Assembly: GCA_017561085.1 (NCBI GenBank)
Contig: JAFZDQ010000128.1
Location: 1-45,484, forward strand
Direction: 5' to 3'
Length of the DNA: 45,484 bases
DNA from: Lachnospiraceae bacterium
GTDB taxonomy: Bacteria > Bacillota > Clostridia > Lachnospirales > Lachnospiraceae
Under the pieces are notes generated by a model that saw only the letters and a program-made list of their open reading frames with translations, did no database searches and was not told the origin of the DNA. Shown here piece after piece: positions 10,210-18,406 of the stretch. Position 1 is the first letter of the stretch. Each line of letters starts with the position of its first letter. Position numbers and translations under genes: made by a program.

Positions 10210-10261
10210 GGATAATTACCAAACAGAATACTTCACCCCCATAACCATATAGCCATATTAC

Positions 10262-10300
10262 AAAAAAGCGTTCCCGCAAAACTGCAGGAACGCTTTTTTC
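10262..10300. terminator. Bidirectional terminator between converging genes
   Basis: AAAAAAGCGTTCC and GGAACGCTTTTTT form a stem with A and T runs on both sides. It can therefore end both the lipoprotein transcript (plus) and the hydrolase transcript (minus). Confidence 0.85.
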
Positions 10301-10356
10301 GTCATATCATTGATTTACTTAATAATTTTATATAGATATATATTCCCAAAAACTCT

Positions 10357-11520
10357 CTAATAGAAAATATGTCCGCCTATCTGGGTTCCCGTAAGTCCTT
10401 CAATGGGAGTTCTGAAAAACAGACAGTTTCCTACTGTTGTTTTGCCAGCCATGGCTTCATCTGCTGCACGATAGCATGCAGGAGTTGCACGGTTTTCTGC
10501 AAGAGCCAGTGCAAGTCTTCCGCTGGCAACCGGTGAAAACTGTCTCTTCTGATAGATGACACCTACCACCGTATCCGGGAACACGCCGCTCATAACGCGG
10601 TTCATAACCACCGCGCCAACCGCCACCTGCCCGTCATAAGGCTGGTTTCCCGCCTCACAGTAAATCAGATTCGCAAGCAGATATCTGTCGCCTTCCGCAA
10701 AGGCAACCTGGGAAATATCTCTCCACGCCCCCTTCTTCGCAAGCTCGGAGAGTCTTCTTTCCTCCTCTAACTGCTTTTGCAGCTGGGCAATATTATTCTT
10801 TTGTTCTTCCAACTGTTTTTCATAGGCCAGCATTTCCGCTTCCGTTTCAGAAATCTGATTCTGATAACTGGAAATTTTGCCGGAGGTCTGACTTACCAGA
10901 CCGGCCACACGGCTCTGCTCCGCTTCCACCTTCACCTTAAGGTCGTCCAGTTCTTCTTTTTCTTCAATGAGCCTGGCTTCATGAGCCGCAATCGCTTCCT
11001 TGGTTTCGCGATATGCCACCAGCTGCTCCCTGTCATAAGAAGATAACTGCTCAATATAATCGTGACGGTTTAACATTTCCGAAAAATTCGCCGAACCGAA
11101 AAGCATTTCAAGAAGCACGTAATCACGTCTCTCGTACATGAACTGGACACGCTTTTTCATGGCTTCGTACTGTGCCTCTTCCGTGGCTTTCGCTTCTGCC
11201 AGTTCCTTCCCGGTTTGCTCAATTTCCGCTTCCTTGTCCACAATCTGACCTTCTAAGTCTGCCAGATTATTGCTGACCTCCGTCAGGTTTGCATTGAGGT
11301 TACTCAGCTCCCCTTTCAGTCCTTCCGTGGTCTCCTGAAGACCCGTCAGTTCCTCTTTGGTGTCACTTAAGGCTGCTTCGGTTTTTTCTTTTTCTTCTTT
11401 GGCCTGATTTAATTTTGCTTCCGTATCTTTCACATCAGCATGAACAGTTATAGGAATGGCGCACCACAGCAGCGTTGCCGACATAAGCACGGCAACAAAC
11501 CGCCTACCTGCTCCCTTCAT
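10357..11520 (-). CDS. Secreted coiled-coil protein with SleB-type cell wall hydrolase domain
   Basis: About 387 aa. A signal peptide (ending near PITVHA) is followed by a long PcsB-like coiled coil (roughly residues 30-260, Glu/Lys/Leu/Gln rich). The C-terminal domain of about 110 aa is of the Hydrolase_2/SleB type, with Glu289 in LIYCEAGNQ as the likely catalytic acid. SleB-type enzymes are lytic transglycosylases acting on peptidoglycan, and coiled coils of this kind usually control when the enzyme is active. The ATG at 11520 has AGGTGA five bases before it; a GTG three codons upstream is possible. It is the last gene of the tsaC-rpiB-upp transcript, 24 bp after upp. Confidence 0.85.
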   Translation of the reverse strand: MKGAGRRFVAVLMSATLLWCAIPITVHADVKDTEAKLNQAKEEKEKTEAALSDTKEELTGLQETTEGLKGELSNLNANLTEVSNNLADLEGQIVDKEAEIEQTGKELAEAKATEEAQYEAMKKRVQFMYERRDYVLLEMLFGSANFSEMLNRHDYIEQLSSYDREQLVAYRETKEAIAAHEARLIEEKEELDDLKVKVEAEQSRVAGLVSQTSGKISSYQNQISETEAEMLAYEKQLEEQKNNIAQLQKQLEEERRLSELAKKGAWRDISQVAFAEGDRYLLANLIYCEAGNQPYDGQVAVGAVVMNRVMSGVFPDTVVGVIYQKRQFSPVASGRLALALAENRATPACYRAADEAMAGKTTVGNCLFFRTPIEGLTGTQIGGHIFY

Positions 11521-11544
11521 CCGTTTCACCTGCCTTTTGGCACC

Positions 11545-12174
11545 TTATTTGGTACCGAAAATTCTGTCTCCGGCATCACCAAGTCCGGGCACGATATATC
11601 CGTGATCATTTAACTTTTCATCCAGCGCACCGATATAAAGATCTACATCGGGATGTGCTTTCTGCATGGTTTCCACACCTTCGGGTGCCGCGATGATACA
11701 AAGGAAATGAATCTTCTTGCAGCCTTTGTCCTTCAGCATCTGGATAGCCGCTACGGAAGAACCTCCCGTTGCAAGCATGGGGTCAACCACAAATACTTCT
11801 CTTTCCGCACAGTCAGCGGGCAATTTACAATAATATTCAACCGGCATCAGGGTTTCAGGGTCACGATAAAGACCGATATGTCCTACCTTCGCTGCAGGAA
11901 TCAGGGAAAGCATACCGTCCACCATACCAAGTCCTGCTCTGAGGATAGGAATGATAGCAAGCTTCTTGCCCTTCAGTTCCTTAACGGTTGTATCACAAAT
12001 GGGTGTGGTGATTTCCACATCCGCAAGCTGCAGATCCCTGGTTGCTTCATAGCAAATCAGCATCGCGATTTCGCTGATGGTCTGTCTGAAATCCTTGGTT
12101 CCGGTATCGGTTCTTCTGATGTAACCGATTTTGTGCTGAATCAGCGGGTGATCCATAATAAATGTTTTTGCCAT
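11545..12174 (-). CDS. upp: Uracil phosphoribosyltransferase
   Basis: Converts uracil and PRPP to UMP in pyrimidine salvage. The 209-aa length is standard. The PRPP-binding loop is [11 protein letters not shown], and the uracil-binding C-terminal segment ([17 protein letters not shown]) is intact. The ATG at 12174 follows GGAGGGA. It lies 29 bp downstream of rpiB. In many Firmicutes upp is just upstream of the atp operon; here about 6 kb separates them. Confidence 0.97.
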   Translation of the reverse strand: MAKTFIMDHPLIQHKIGYIRRTDTGTKDFRQTISEIAMLICYEATRDLQLADVEITTPICDTTVKELKGKKLAIIPILRAGLGMVDGMLSLIPAAKVGHIGLYRDPETLMPVEYYCKLPADCAEREVFVVDPMLATGGSSVAAIQMLKDKGCKKIHFLCIIAAPEGVETMQKAHPDVDLYIGALDEKLNDHGYIVPGLGDAGDRIFGTK

Positions 12175-12203
12175 AATTAATCCCTCCGTATTTTACCTTC
12201 GTT

Positions 12204-12632
12204 TTATCCTTCAATTTTTCCGATTCTTCTGATGTGGTTTTCACCCTGTGAAAATTCTGTATCAAGGAAAGTATCCACGATTTCCATTGCAAGATTCTTG
12301 CCTGTGATACCGCCGCCAAGTGCAAGTACATTGGCGTCATTGTGAAGTCTGGTCATCTTCGCAAGATATGCATCGGTACAAAGGGCACAACGCACACCGC
12401 TTACTTTGTTGGCTGCGATGGAGATACCGATACCTGTGGTACAAACCACGATTCCCTTTTCACATTCGCCTGCTGCCACCGCTTCTGCAACGGCACGTCC
12501 GAATTCCGGATAATCGCAGGAGCTTAAGTCATAACAACCATAGTCCTTGCATTCCAGTCCTCTTTCTTTTAAATGCGCCATTACTGCTACTTTCAAATCA
12601 AATCCGCCATGATCGCTTCCGATTGCTATCAT
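12204..12632 (-). CDS. rpiB: Ribose-5-phosphate isomerase B
   Basis: Interconverts ribose 5-phosphate and ribulose 5-phosphate in the pentose phosphate pathway, feeding PRPP supply for nucleotide salvage. It is 142 aa from ATG 12632, which has AGGAGG eight bases upstream. The family motifs SDHGGFDLK near the N-terminus and CTTGIGISIAANK around the active-site Cys are clear. It sits between tsaC (43 bp) and upp (29 bp) on one probable transcript. Confidence 0.96.
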   Translation of the reverse strand: MIAIGSDHGGFDLKVAVMAHLKERGLECKDYGCYDLSSCDYPEFGRAVAEAVAAGECEKGIVVCTTGIGISIAANKVSGVRCALCTDAYLAKMTRLHNDANVLALGGGITGKNLAMEIVDTFLDTEFSQGENHIRRIGKIEG

Positions 12633-12678
12633 CACTGTTTCCTCCTTATAAATGTATTTTCTATAATGTTTCTATTGT

Positions 12679-13728
12679 TTACACTGTAATTACATGATAT
12701 CCTGCCGCCTTCAGCAGCCGGTTCATAATTGCCTGTCCCACACCGTCCCGGGGAAATGCCTCCGCGTACATTACCTGTACCTCTTCTTCATCAAATTCCC
12801 GCAAAATCCTGAAAAGACTTCTGGCAACCGCTTCTTCGTCCTGCCTGCTGCCGGCACATTTCACACAATCTGCAAGGTAGGCATCCTTCGTTTCCTCTGT
12901 GGCAATCACGCCGCTTTTGAGCCCCTCTGCTTTAGCCTCACTTAACTGCGCATTGATATAAGGAACGACCGCCTCTTCCCGGCCTTCTACGATAACAAGA
13001 CTGCCTTTGGGTGCGTAATGCCTGTATTTCATACCGGGTGCCTTGGGGGCAAGGTCCGCATGCTGCTGCATCAGCGTCCGGTCGGTTTCCACCTCTCCTA
13101 AGGCTTGCGCAAGCATCTGCTCCGTAATATAACCCGGCCGTAAAATCACCGGCTTTTCTTCCGTCAAATCAATAATGGTAGATTCTAAGCCGATATTCAC
13201 TTCCCCGCCGTCTATAATCATATCTACCCTGCCGTCCAAATCCTCTATCACGTAACGCGCCAGAGTGGGACTGGGTCTTCCGGAACGGTTGGCACTGGGT
13301 GCCGCCACATAACCGCCTGCCGCTTCAATCAAAGCCAGCGCCACCTTATGGGAAGGCATACGCACTGCTACCGTTTCCAATCCGCCGGTGGTGGTAAGAG
13401 GTACCGCATCCGACTTACGGAAAATCATGGTCAGGGGTCCGGGCCAGTATTTTTCGGCCAAAAGATATGCCTCCTTCGGAATTTCCTTTACAATCGCCGG
13501 AAGTGCATCCATACTTGCAATATGCACAATCAGCGGATTGTCGGAAGGTCTTCCCTTTGCTTCATAAATCTTCACAGAAGAATCGGCATTTAATGCATCT
13601 CCCCCAAGTCCGTAAACCGTTTCCGTGGGAAATGCCACCAGACCGCCCTTTTGCAGGATTTCTCCGGCTTCCTTAATGGCTATGTCATCTATATGATTTT
13701 CATCTGTTTTTACAATTTTCGTATTCAT
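12679..13728 (-). CDS. tsaC: L-threonylcarbamoyladenylate synthase (Sua5/TsaC type)
   Basis: Makes threonylcarbamoyl-AMP from Thr, bicarbonate and ATP for the t6A modification at position 37 of ANN-decoding tRNAs. The 349-aa length shows the two-domain Sua5 form: a YrdC domain (residues about 20-205, with AFPTETVYGLGGDA and the Lys/Arg-rich nucleotide pocket) and a smaller C-terminal Sua5 domain (about 230-345). It is the first gene of the tsaC-rpiB-upp-hydrolase run. The ATG at 13728 has AAAGGA ten bases upstream. Confidence 0.95.
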   Translation of the reverse strand: MNTKIVKTDENHIDDIAIKEAGEILQKGGLVAFPTETVYGLGGDALNADSSVKIYEAKGRPSDNPLIVHIASMDALPAIVKEIPKEAYLLAEKYWPGPLTMIFRKSDAVPLTTTGGLETVAVRMPSHKVALALIEAAGGYVAAPSANRSGRPSPTLARYVIEDLDGRVDMIIDGGEVNIGLESTIIDLTEEKPVILRPGYITEQMLAQALGEVETDRTLMQQHADLAPKAPGMKYRHYAPKGSLVIVEGREEAVVPYINAQLSEAKAEGLKSGVIATEETKDAYLADCVKCAGSRQDEEAVARSLFRILREFDEEEVQVMYAEAFPRDGVGQAIMNRLLKAAGYHVITV

Positions 13729-13826
13729 GCTTTACGTTTCCTTTGACTCTCAGCCAACTCTACTTTATCACATTTTTTCTCTTTTGCCTAGTGTCGGCTA
13801 CCGAAGATTGCAGACACTATTTTCAG

Positions 13827-14609
13827 TTACGTTTCCTCGCCGTTTAAATATTTCATCACACCCATGAAAATCCCGAACGCCATCCTCTCCTGATACGTCC
13901 GCTCCGTAAGAATCTGTGCCTCCTCCGGATTGGATAAAAAGCCGCACTCCACAATTACGGTTGGCACCGCAGTCTTTTTCAAAAGATAGTATCCCGTGTT
14001 GCCTTTTGCTTCCCGTTTATTTCCCGGCTGAAGCTCCTGCAACTGCTTTTGTATCGTCTGCGCCAGCTGACGGCTTTTTTCCCCGGTTGTGTAATAAAAC
14101 ACCTGCCCGCCCTTGACGGAAGAATCCCGATAGCTGTTCTGGTGGATACTGACTACCAGATCCGCATCCGCTTCTTCTATCAGCGCAATCCTGCGTTTCA
14201 TATCCTGTACTTTTTTATTGGAACAGTTTTCATCATAAAGTCCTGCGTCCGTTTCCCGGGTCATCACCACCCTGATGTCGTCCATTTCCAAAAAAGCCTT
14301 TAAAAGATTTGCTATCTGTAAATTGATATCTTTTTCCAAGGCACCGTTCACACCTACTTTTCCGGGATCCTTGCCGCCGTGCCCCGCATCTACAATCACG
14401 CAAAACTTCACGGCACTTCCGCCCTCCGGCAGTTCTGCGAACACCTCCCGCTCCTTTTGCTGCGCATTTTTTTGTTCCTTTTGCTGCGCTCTTTCCTGCA
14501 CCGGAGTCATCTCGCCAACCGTCTCCGCACTCTTCCCCGCATACATGGCAAATCCCCTGGCTAAAAAGTAGGCCGAAACCAAAAACACTGCCGCCATCAC
14601 AAGAGACAT
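13827..14609 (-). CDS. cwlD: N-acetylmuramoyl-L-alanine amidase, CwlD-like
   Basis: Amidase_3 zinc enzyme that cuts the bond between MurNAc and L-Ala in peptidoglycan. Zinc ligands and catalytic residues are visible: His77 in DAGHGGKDPG, Glu92 in GALEKDIN, His156 in SIHQNS and Glu221 in VECGFLSNPEEA. One N-terminal membrane helix is followed by a short Gln/Lys/Glu-rich linker, so the enzyme faces outward. Size and form match CwlD, which makes muramic lactam in spore cortex, but other Amidase_3 members look similar. ATG 14609 has AGGA seven bases upstream; a TTG at 14633 is an alternative start. Confidence 0.85.
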   Translation of the reverse strand: MSLVMAAVFLVSAYFLARGFAMYAGKSAETVGEMTPVQERAQQKEQKNAQQKEREVFAELPEGGSAVKFCVIVDAGHGGKDPGKVGVNGALEKDINLQIANLLKAFLEMDDIRVVMTRETDAGLYDENCSNKKVQDMKRRIALIEEADADLVVSIHQNSYRDSSVKGGQVFYYTTGEKSRQLAQTIQKQLQELQPGNKREAKGNTGYYLLKKTAVPTVIVECGFLSNPEEAQILTERTYQERMAFGIFMGVMKYLNGEET

Positions 14610-14683
14610 GATTTTTTCCTGATTTTCAGACAAATTACCGCCGCCTTATTCCGCTTCTTACCTAATTACTATGACGCCGCAAG

Positions 14684-14723
14684 CAAAAAAATGTTCAGGA
14701 TTTGCCGTTTCAAATCCTGAACA
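14684..14723 (-). terminator. Terminator after the GH18 gene
   Basis: On the minus strand TGTTCAGGATTTG pairs with CAAATCCTGAACA and is followed by TTTTTTT. A long perfect stem with a six-base loop makes this a strong intrinsic terminator. Confidence 0.9.
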
Positions 14724-14733
14724 CTTCCCTATA

Positions 14734-16428
14734 TTACTGATTTAAATAATTTTCAATTTCATCCCAGATGGCTGCTTTTTCAAATCCCAGTCTCCAGCTG
14801 GCCACACCGCCAATGCCGTACTTCTGCATGATGTTCAACTTCACACGGATGGATTCCTCATCTTCAAGCCACACCTGGTACAAGGTATCTCCCTTCGTAT
14901 ACTCACCGTAATTCTGACAGGTCGCTTCATTCCACTCTACCGCAATGTTATGGTTTGCCACATACTCTTCCGCCATATCCATGCCCACTGCCTGGCTGCT
15001 GACACCATCAGGTCCGGTTTCCCAAATTCTGGTATAAAAAGGTACTGCATTGATTACCTTCTCTGCAGGCACCTCTGCTACAGTCCGCTCAATACCTTCC
15101 TCCACGAAATCGATGGATGCCACACTTCCTGCCACGGTGCTTCCCGCATAATGCTCATCATAACCCATGATAATCACATAATCCGCAAATACGCCCTGCT
15201 CTTTTCTGTCATAATGGTCCGTGTAGCCGGTAGGCACGTAATTGTCTACGGAAAGTACGATTCCCAGTTCCCTGCAGGGAACGGATAACTCACGGATAAA
15301 CTGCACATAGTGTTCGCCGCAGTCCATGCTGATTTGCTCAAAGTCCACGTTAATACCGTCAATGCCGTAAGCCTGTACCTCTGCAATCAATCCGTCAATC
15401 AGCACCTTTCTGGTGGTGGTGGAAGAAAGAATTGCAAACATATCAATGCTGTCTTTATACTCAATATTTTCTACAAGGGCCCATACTTCCATGCCCATAT
15501 CATGTGCGGTCTTTACGTAACTTTCTGTAGCAAAGCTGGTAAATCCGCCTTCATTGTCACAAAGTTTAAACCAGGTAGGGGAAATAACATTTAAGTTTTT
15601 GGTCTTGTCCGTCACTTCATAAATGGTGTCATTACCTGCCGTTCCGGCTACCACGTGCCAGCCTAAGTTAATCTTGTAATCTCTGGTAACGGAAGTATAT
15701 TCCGGCTCCGTATAATCCGTTACGGGAATGGGCAGTTCACTTCTCATCCCGCTAAGACGCTTGTTCTCTACATAGCCGGTAACGGATTGCTTGGTCTTTA
15801 CCTTGGACCAGGTTTCCATCTGCTCTAAAACCATCACCTTGTCGCCTTCGGCCACATCCGCAAGGATTTCGCTCTTCACACCACCCTTAAGGCGGACCGC
15901 GGTATCCTTATTAATCTCCGCAATCTGATATTCCTCCCAGGAAACATCCACCTGCAGACGATCCGGTTCCGTAAATGCAGTATATGCAAAGTTTGCATAC
16001 TGCTTCACATAATCAAGAGCCAGATAAAGAGTCTCCCCTTCATATCTCGCAATCACATAGCCCAAATCTTCGCTGCCGCTTTCTTTCTCACGGATACTTC
16101 CGCCGATGGTTACCCGCTCGGTTTCCGTGGGCATAGTATAAAGAAGCAGTCCTTCTGCGCTGTCTACATAAAATCTGTCATTAAAATACTTATGGACAGA
16201 TGCCAAATCCATATAATACGCACCGTCAATCAGACGGGCGCGTTCCTCTATCAGTTCATTTCCGAGAATCACGGCCACATCACCTGCGCCTCCCATCTCA
16301 AAATAAGCGTTCAAATCAGCCCGTTCCTTGGAATAAGAATATTTATCAATAATTTTGCCGCCAAATGTAACAGCTCCTATCACAATAATCAGAACAATTG
16401 CTATCAATGCGGGTATTATTTTTTTCAT
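14734..16428 (-). CDS. Membrane-anchored GH18-family protein with SH3 domain
   Basis: 564 aa. An N-terminal membrane helix (KKIIPALIAIVLIIVIGAVTF) is followed by a domain resembling the copper-amine-oxidase N-terminal fold (about residues 50-165), an SH3b-like domain (about 180-230, with AEGDKVMVLEQMETWSKVKT) and a glycoside hydrolase family 18 barrel (about 250-560). The GH18 motif DGINVDFE is complete, with the acid Glu at 364. GH18 proteins with such architecture act on peptidoglycan or spore cortex (YaaH/SleL-like). The ATG at 16428 is nine bases after GGAGG; the ATG at 16437 directly abuts it and is less likely. It is a monocistronic gene. Confidence 0.85.
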   Translation of the reverse strand: MKKIIPALIAIVLIIVIGAVTFGGKIIDKYSYSKERADLNAYFEMGGAGDVAVILGNELIEERARLIDGAYYMDLASVHKYFNDRFYVDSAEGLLLYTMPTETERVTIGGSIREKESGSEDLGYVIARYEGETLYLALDYVKQYANFAYTAFTEPDRLQVDVSWEEYQIAEINKDTAVRLKGGVKSEILADVAEGDKVMVLEQMETWSKVKTKQSVTGYVENKRLSGMRSELPIPVTDYTEPEYTSVTRDYKINLGWHVVAGTAGNDTIYEVTDKTKNLNVISPTWFKLCDNEGGFTSFATESYVKTAHDMGMEVWALVENIEYKDSIDMFAILSSTTTRKVLIDGLIAEVQAYGIDGINVDFEQISMDCGEHYVQFIRELSVPCRELGIVLSVDNYVPTGYTDHYDRKEQGVFADYVIIMGYDEHYAGSTVAGSVASIDFVEEGIERTVAEVPAEKVINAVPFYTRIWETGPDGVSSQAVGMDMAEEYVANHNIAVEWNEATCQNYGEYTKGDTLYQVWLEDEESIRVKLNIMQKYGIGGVASWRLGFEKAAIWDEIENYLNQ

Positions 16429-16453
16429 AAGCAGCATCCTCCAATCGTTCTTT

Positions 16454-16482
16454 ATTATAACAGACTATCCTTTTATCGTCAT
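16454..16482 (-). promoter_or_regulatory. Promoter of the GH18 gene
   Basis: Minus-strand ATGACG (16477-16482) and TATAAT (16454-16459), 17 bp apart. The leader is short, about 20 nt. Confidence 0.6.
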
Positions 16483-16619
16483 TACAATTTTTGACTTTTT
16501 CTTTCCGGCAGCTCCGTGTCATTGGCATCAAGAATAATTACTGTCGCTTTCACGCCGTTTGTATGGGGATACGCTGCGTGCAGGCCAAACAAAACCGCCG
16601 GAAAGAATCGTCACAGGGG

Positions 16620-16838
16620 TTATTTTAAGGAAATCCTGTCATATCTGATTTCCCTTAGTCTTCCCTCATCATCGGTTACGTAATCAGGCATGTACATAGC
16701 CTCTTCCCTTACGCAGTTATGCGCAATCTTTTCGGAAGAAACAGGCAAACCGTCCAAATAAAGCCTGACTCCCGCATGTTCCATAGACCTAAGCCTTTCA
16801 TCGAGGGAAACATGGTCATTTCCGCTTTTTTGTGTCAT
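16620..16838 (-). CDS. Small hypothetical protein (72 aa)
   Basis: A short frame starting at ATG 16838 with GGGAGAA five bases upstream. The product is charged and soluble, with a plausible composition and the segments RLYLDGLPVSSEKIA and PDYVTDDEGRLREIRYDRIS. I do not recognise a family. The frame stays open upstream to 16935 without a better start, so it could also be the 3' remnant of a longer gene. It lies alone in a gene-poor stretch. Confidence 0.5.
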   Translation of the reverse strand: MTQKSGNDHVSLDERLRSMEHAGVRLYLDGLPVSSEKIAHNCVREEAMYMPDYVTDDEGRLREIRYDRISLK

Positions 16839-17366
16839 AAGTTCTCCCATCCGCTCCGGTGTCTGCCCTTCGTTTTCCAGAAAGAAGCCGTGATATGTCA
16901 AAACGACGAGACAAACAAATCCCGTAACTGATTATAGTTTTTCTTTTTCATGACGATACTGTTAAAAAGATCAAAGATGAGATGCCGGGCAGGTATCCAA
17001 AAAAACTTTACCGCTTGCGAAATCCAAAATGAAATTATAAGTGAAAAATCTGCTGAGCTGAATATCGCGACAGGCACAAACAGCCTGTAAAGACTTCCCC
17101 GAAACGGCGATGCCGCCTTCGGAAAAAGATGAGGTATGATACCTCAAAGATTCTAAATTTGCTTTAAATGAATATAAATAACCGTTACAACGCCATGCCT
17201 CCTCCTGATACAGATTTGCCGGAAGCACCTCACAACGCGATTATAGAAGTTTTTCACAAATTCCGCAAGTCATGTGGCGTATATTTTATATATTTTTAAT
17301 AATTTTGCACAAAAATGTCGAAATTTGAAATTTTTGTGAATTTTGTTTTGTGCGGTTCCCCTGCTA
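16839..17366. other. Gene-poor AT-rich stretch
   Basis: No convincing gene. An 85-codon minus frame (16971-17228) begins with GTG, lacks a ribosome site and resembles no family I know. The stretch holds a 17-bp perfect palindrome (17130-17146) and, nearer the mecA promoter, an AT-rich inverted repeat (17308-17338, CACAAAAAT/ATTTTTGTG). Confidence 0.5.
17130..17146. repeat. Perfect palindrome TGAGGTATGATACCTCA
   Basis: Eight-base arms around a single central base, too tight for an RNA hairpin and more like a protein-binding site. No promoter or gene is clearly attached to it. Confidence 0.5.
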
Positions 17367-17395
17367 TTGACTTAATGTTTTGTTACGTATATTAT
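17367..17395 (+). promoter_or_regulatory. Promoter of the mecA-like gene
   Basis: TTGACT (17367-17372) and TATTAT (17390-17395) with a 17-bp spacer. The leader is about 78 nt. Confidence 0.75.
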
Positions 17396-17396
17396 T

Positions 17397-17459
17397 AAGA
17401 TACAACAAAACAAAAGTGCGGTAAATTACCGTCACCGATAGGCAGGATAACAGTATCTT
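17397..17459 (+). promoter_or_regulatory. Leader inverted repeats before the mecA-like gene
   Basis: AAGATAC (17397-17403) and GTATCTT (17453-17459) are perfect inverted repeats enclosing the leader. Inside is a 13-bp palindrome CGGTAAATTACCG (17419-17431), about 17 bases past the predicted start. The palindrome could be an operator just downstream of the promoter, or the whole could fold in RNA. Confidence 0.45.
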
Positions 17460-17479
17460 ATTAGTAAGGATGTGATAAC

Positions 17480-18253
17480 ATGAAAATCGAAAAAGTGAAT
17501 GATCATCAGATTCGCTGTACCCTTACCAGAGAAGATTTGGCAGACAGGGAATTAAAACTCAGCGAACTTGCTTATGGTACCGAAAAAGCCAAGGATTTAT
17601 TCAGAGACATGATGCAGCAGGCATCTTATGAATTCGGATTTGAAGCCGAAGATATTCCGCTTATGATAGAAGCAATCCCCTTAAATGCGGATTGTATCGT
17701 ACTGATTATTACCAAAGTCGAAGACCCTGAAGAGTTAGACACGCGTTTTTCCAAATTCGCTCCTTCTGTTCATGAAGACGAGGACGAGGTGGATGACCTT
17801 TTAGACACTCTTACAGAAGGCACCGATGATGTGCTGGACTTTTTCAAACGGATCCAAAGCAAAGCCTCCCAGGCAGCCAAGGATGCTTCCACAGAGCAGC
17901 AGCCCGCGGATTCCGATGAAAAGCATAAGTCCAAAGATGCCCCGGCTTCTTCCCGTTCTACCGGACTTACGAAGCTTTTTTCCTTCAGCAGTCTGCGCAA
18001 CGCGGCCAAAGCGGCACGGCTCCTTTCCGGCTCCTACACCGGAAAAAGTTCTCTGTTCAAAACTTCGGACCAGGCATATATCCTTGTAATTTCAGGGATT
18101 ACACACACTCCGGCAGAAATAAATAAAATATGTAATATTCTTTCCGAATATGCAACTCCCGTAAAGGCAGTAAACGCTTCAGAAGCTTATTTAGAAGAGC
18201 ACTTTGAAGCCATCATTAAGGACACCGCACTTGCATCTTTATCCTGCATGTAG
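17480..18253 (+). CDS. mecA: MecA/YpbH-family adaptor protein
   Basis: Adaptor that delivers substrates to the ClpC AAA+ unfoldase for ClpCP degradation. The 257-aa protein has the typical N-terminal substrate-binding domain (residues 1-80; MKIEKVNDHQIRCTLTREDL and YEFGFEAEDIPLMIEAIP) and a C-terminal ClpC-binding domain (about 185-257). They are joined by a long linker rich in Asp/Glu and Ser/Lys (about 95-170). The long acidic linker is typical of clostridial members. It has its own promoter and terminator. Which proteins it delivers cannot be told from sequence. Confidence 0.88.
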   Translation: MKIEKVNDHQIRCTLTREDLADRELKLSELAYGTEKAKDLFRDMMQQASYEFGFEAEDIPLMIEAIPLNADCIVLIITKVEDPEELDTRFSKFAPSVHEDEDEVDDLLDTLTEGTDDVLDFFKRIQSKASQAAKDASTEQQPADSDEKHKSKDAPASSRSTGLTKLFSFSSLRNAAKAARLLSGSYTGKSSLFKTSDQAYILVISGITHTPAEINKICNILSEYATPVKAVNASEAYLEEHFEAIIKDTALASLSCM

Positions 18254-18285
18254 CCTTCCGGGTCCCTTTATCCTTCCGGATTTTT

Positions 18286-18324
18286 GCGCACAGACCGGTT
18301 TTTGCCGATTTGTGCGCTTTTTAT
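18286..18324 (+). terminator. Terminator after the mecA-like gene
   Basis: GCGCACAGACCGG pairs with CCGATTTGTGCGC (one wobble) around TTTTTG, then TTTTTATT. Strong intrinsic terminator. Confidence 0.85.
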
Positions 18325-18335
18325 TGCAAAAAATA

Positions 18336-18364
18336 TTGGTTTTTATCACAAATAATGATATGAT
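18336..18364 (+). promoter_or_regulatory. Promoter of the nhaC-like gene
   Basis: TTGGTT (18336-18341) and TATGAT (18359-18364) with a 17-bp spacer, about 43 bp before the ATG. Confidence 0.6.
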
Positions 18365-18406
18365 GTAATACAAAAGAAAAATTCACAAACAGAAAGGAAT
18401 CTTCTT

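Noticed and set aside
16971-17228. An 85-codon minus-strand frame
   Set aside because: GTG start without a ribosome site, no recognisable family, and it contains the 17-bp palindrome; kept only as part of the gene-poor stretch.
17397-17480. A cyclic-dinucleotide riboswitch in the mecA-like leader
   Set aside because: The short leader lacks the conserved GEMM or ydaO core motifs; only simple inverted repeats are present.
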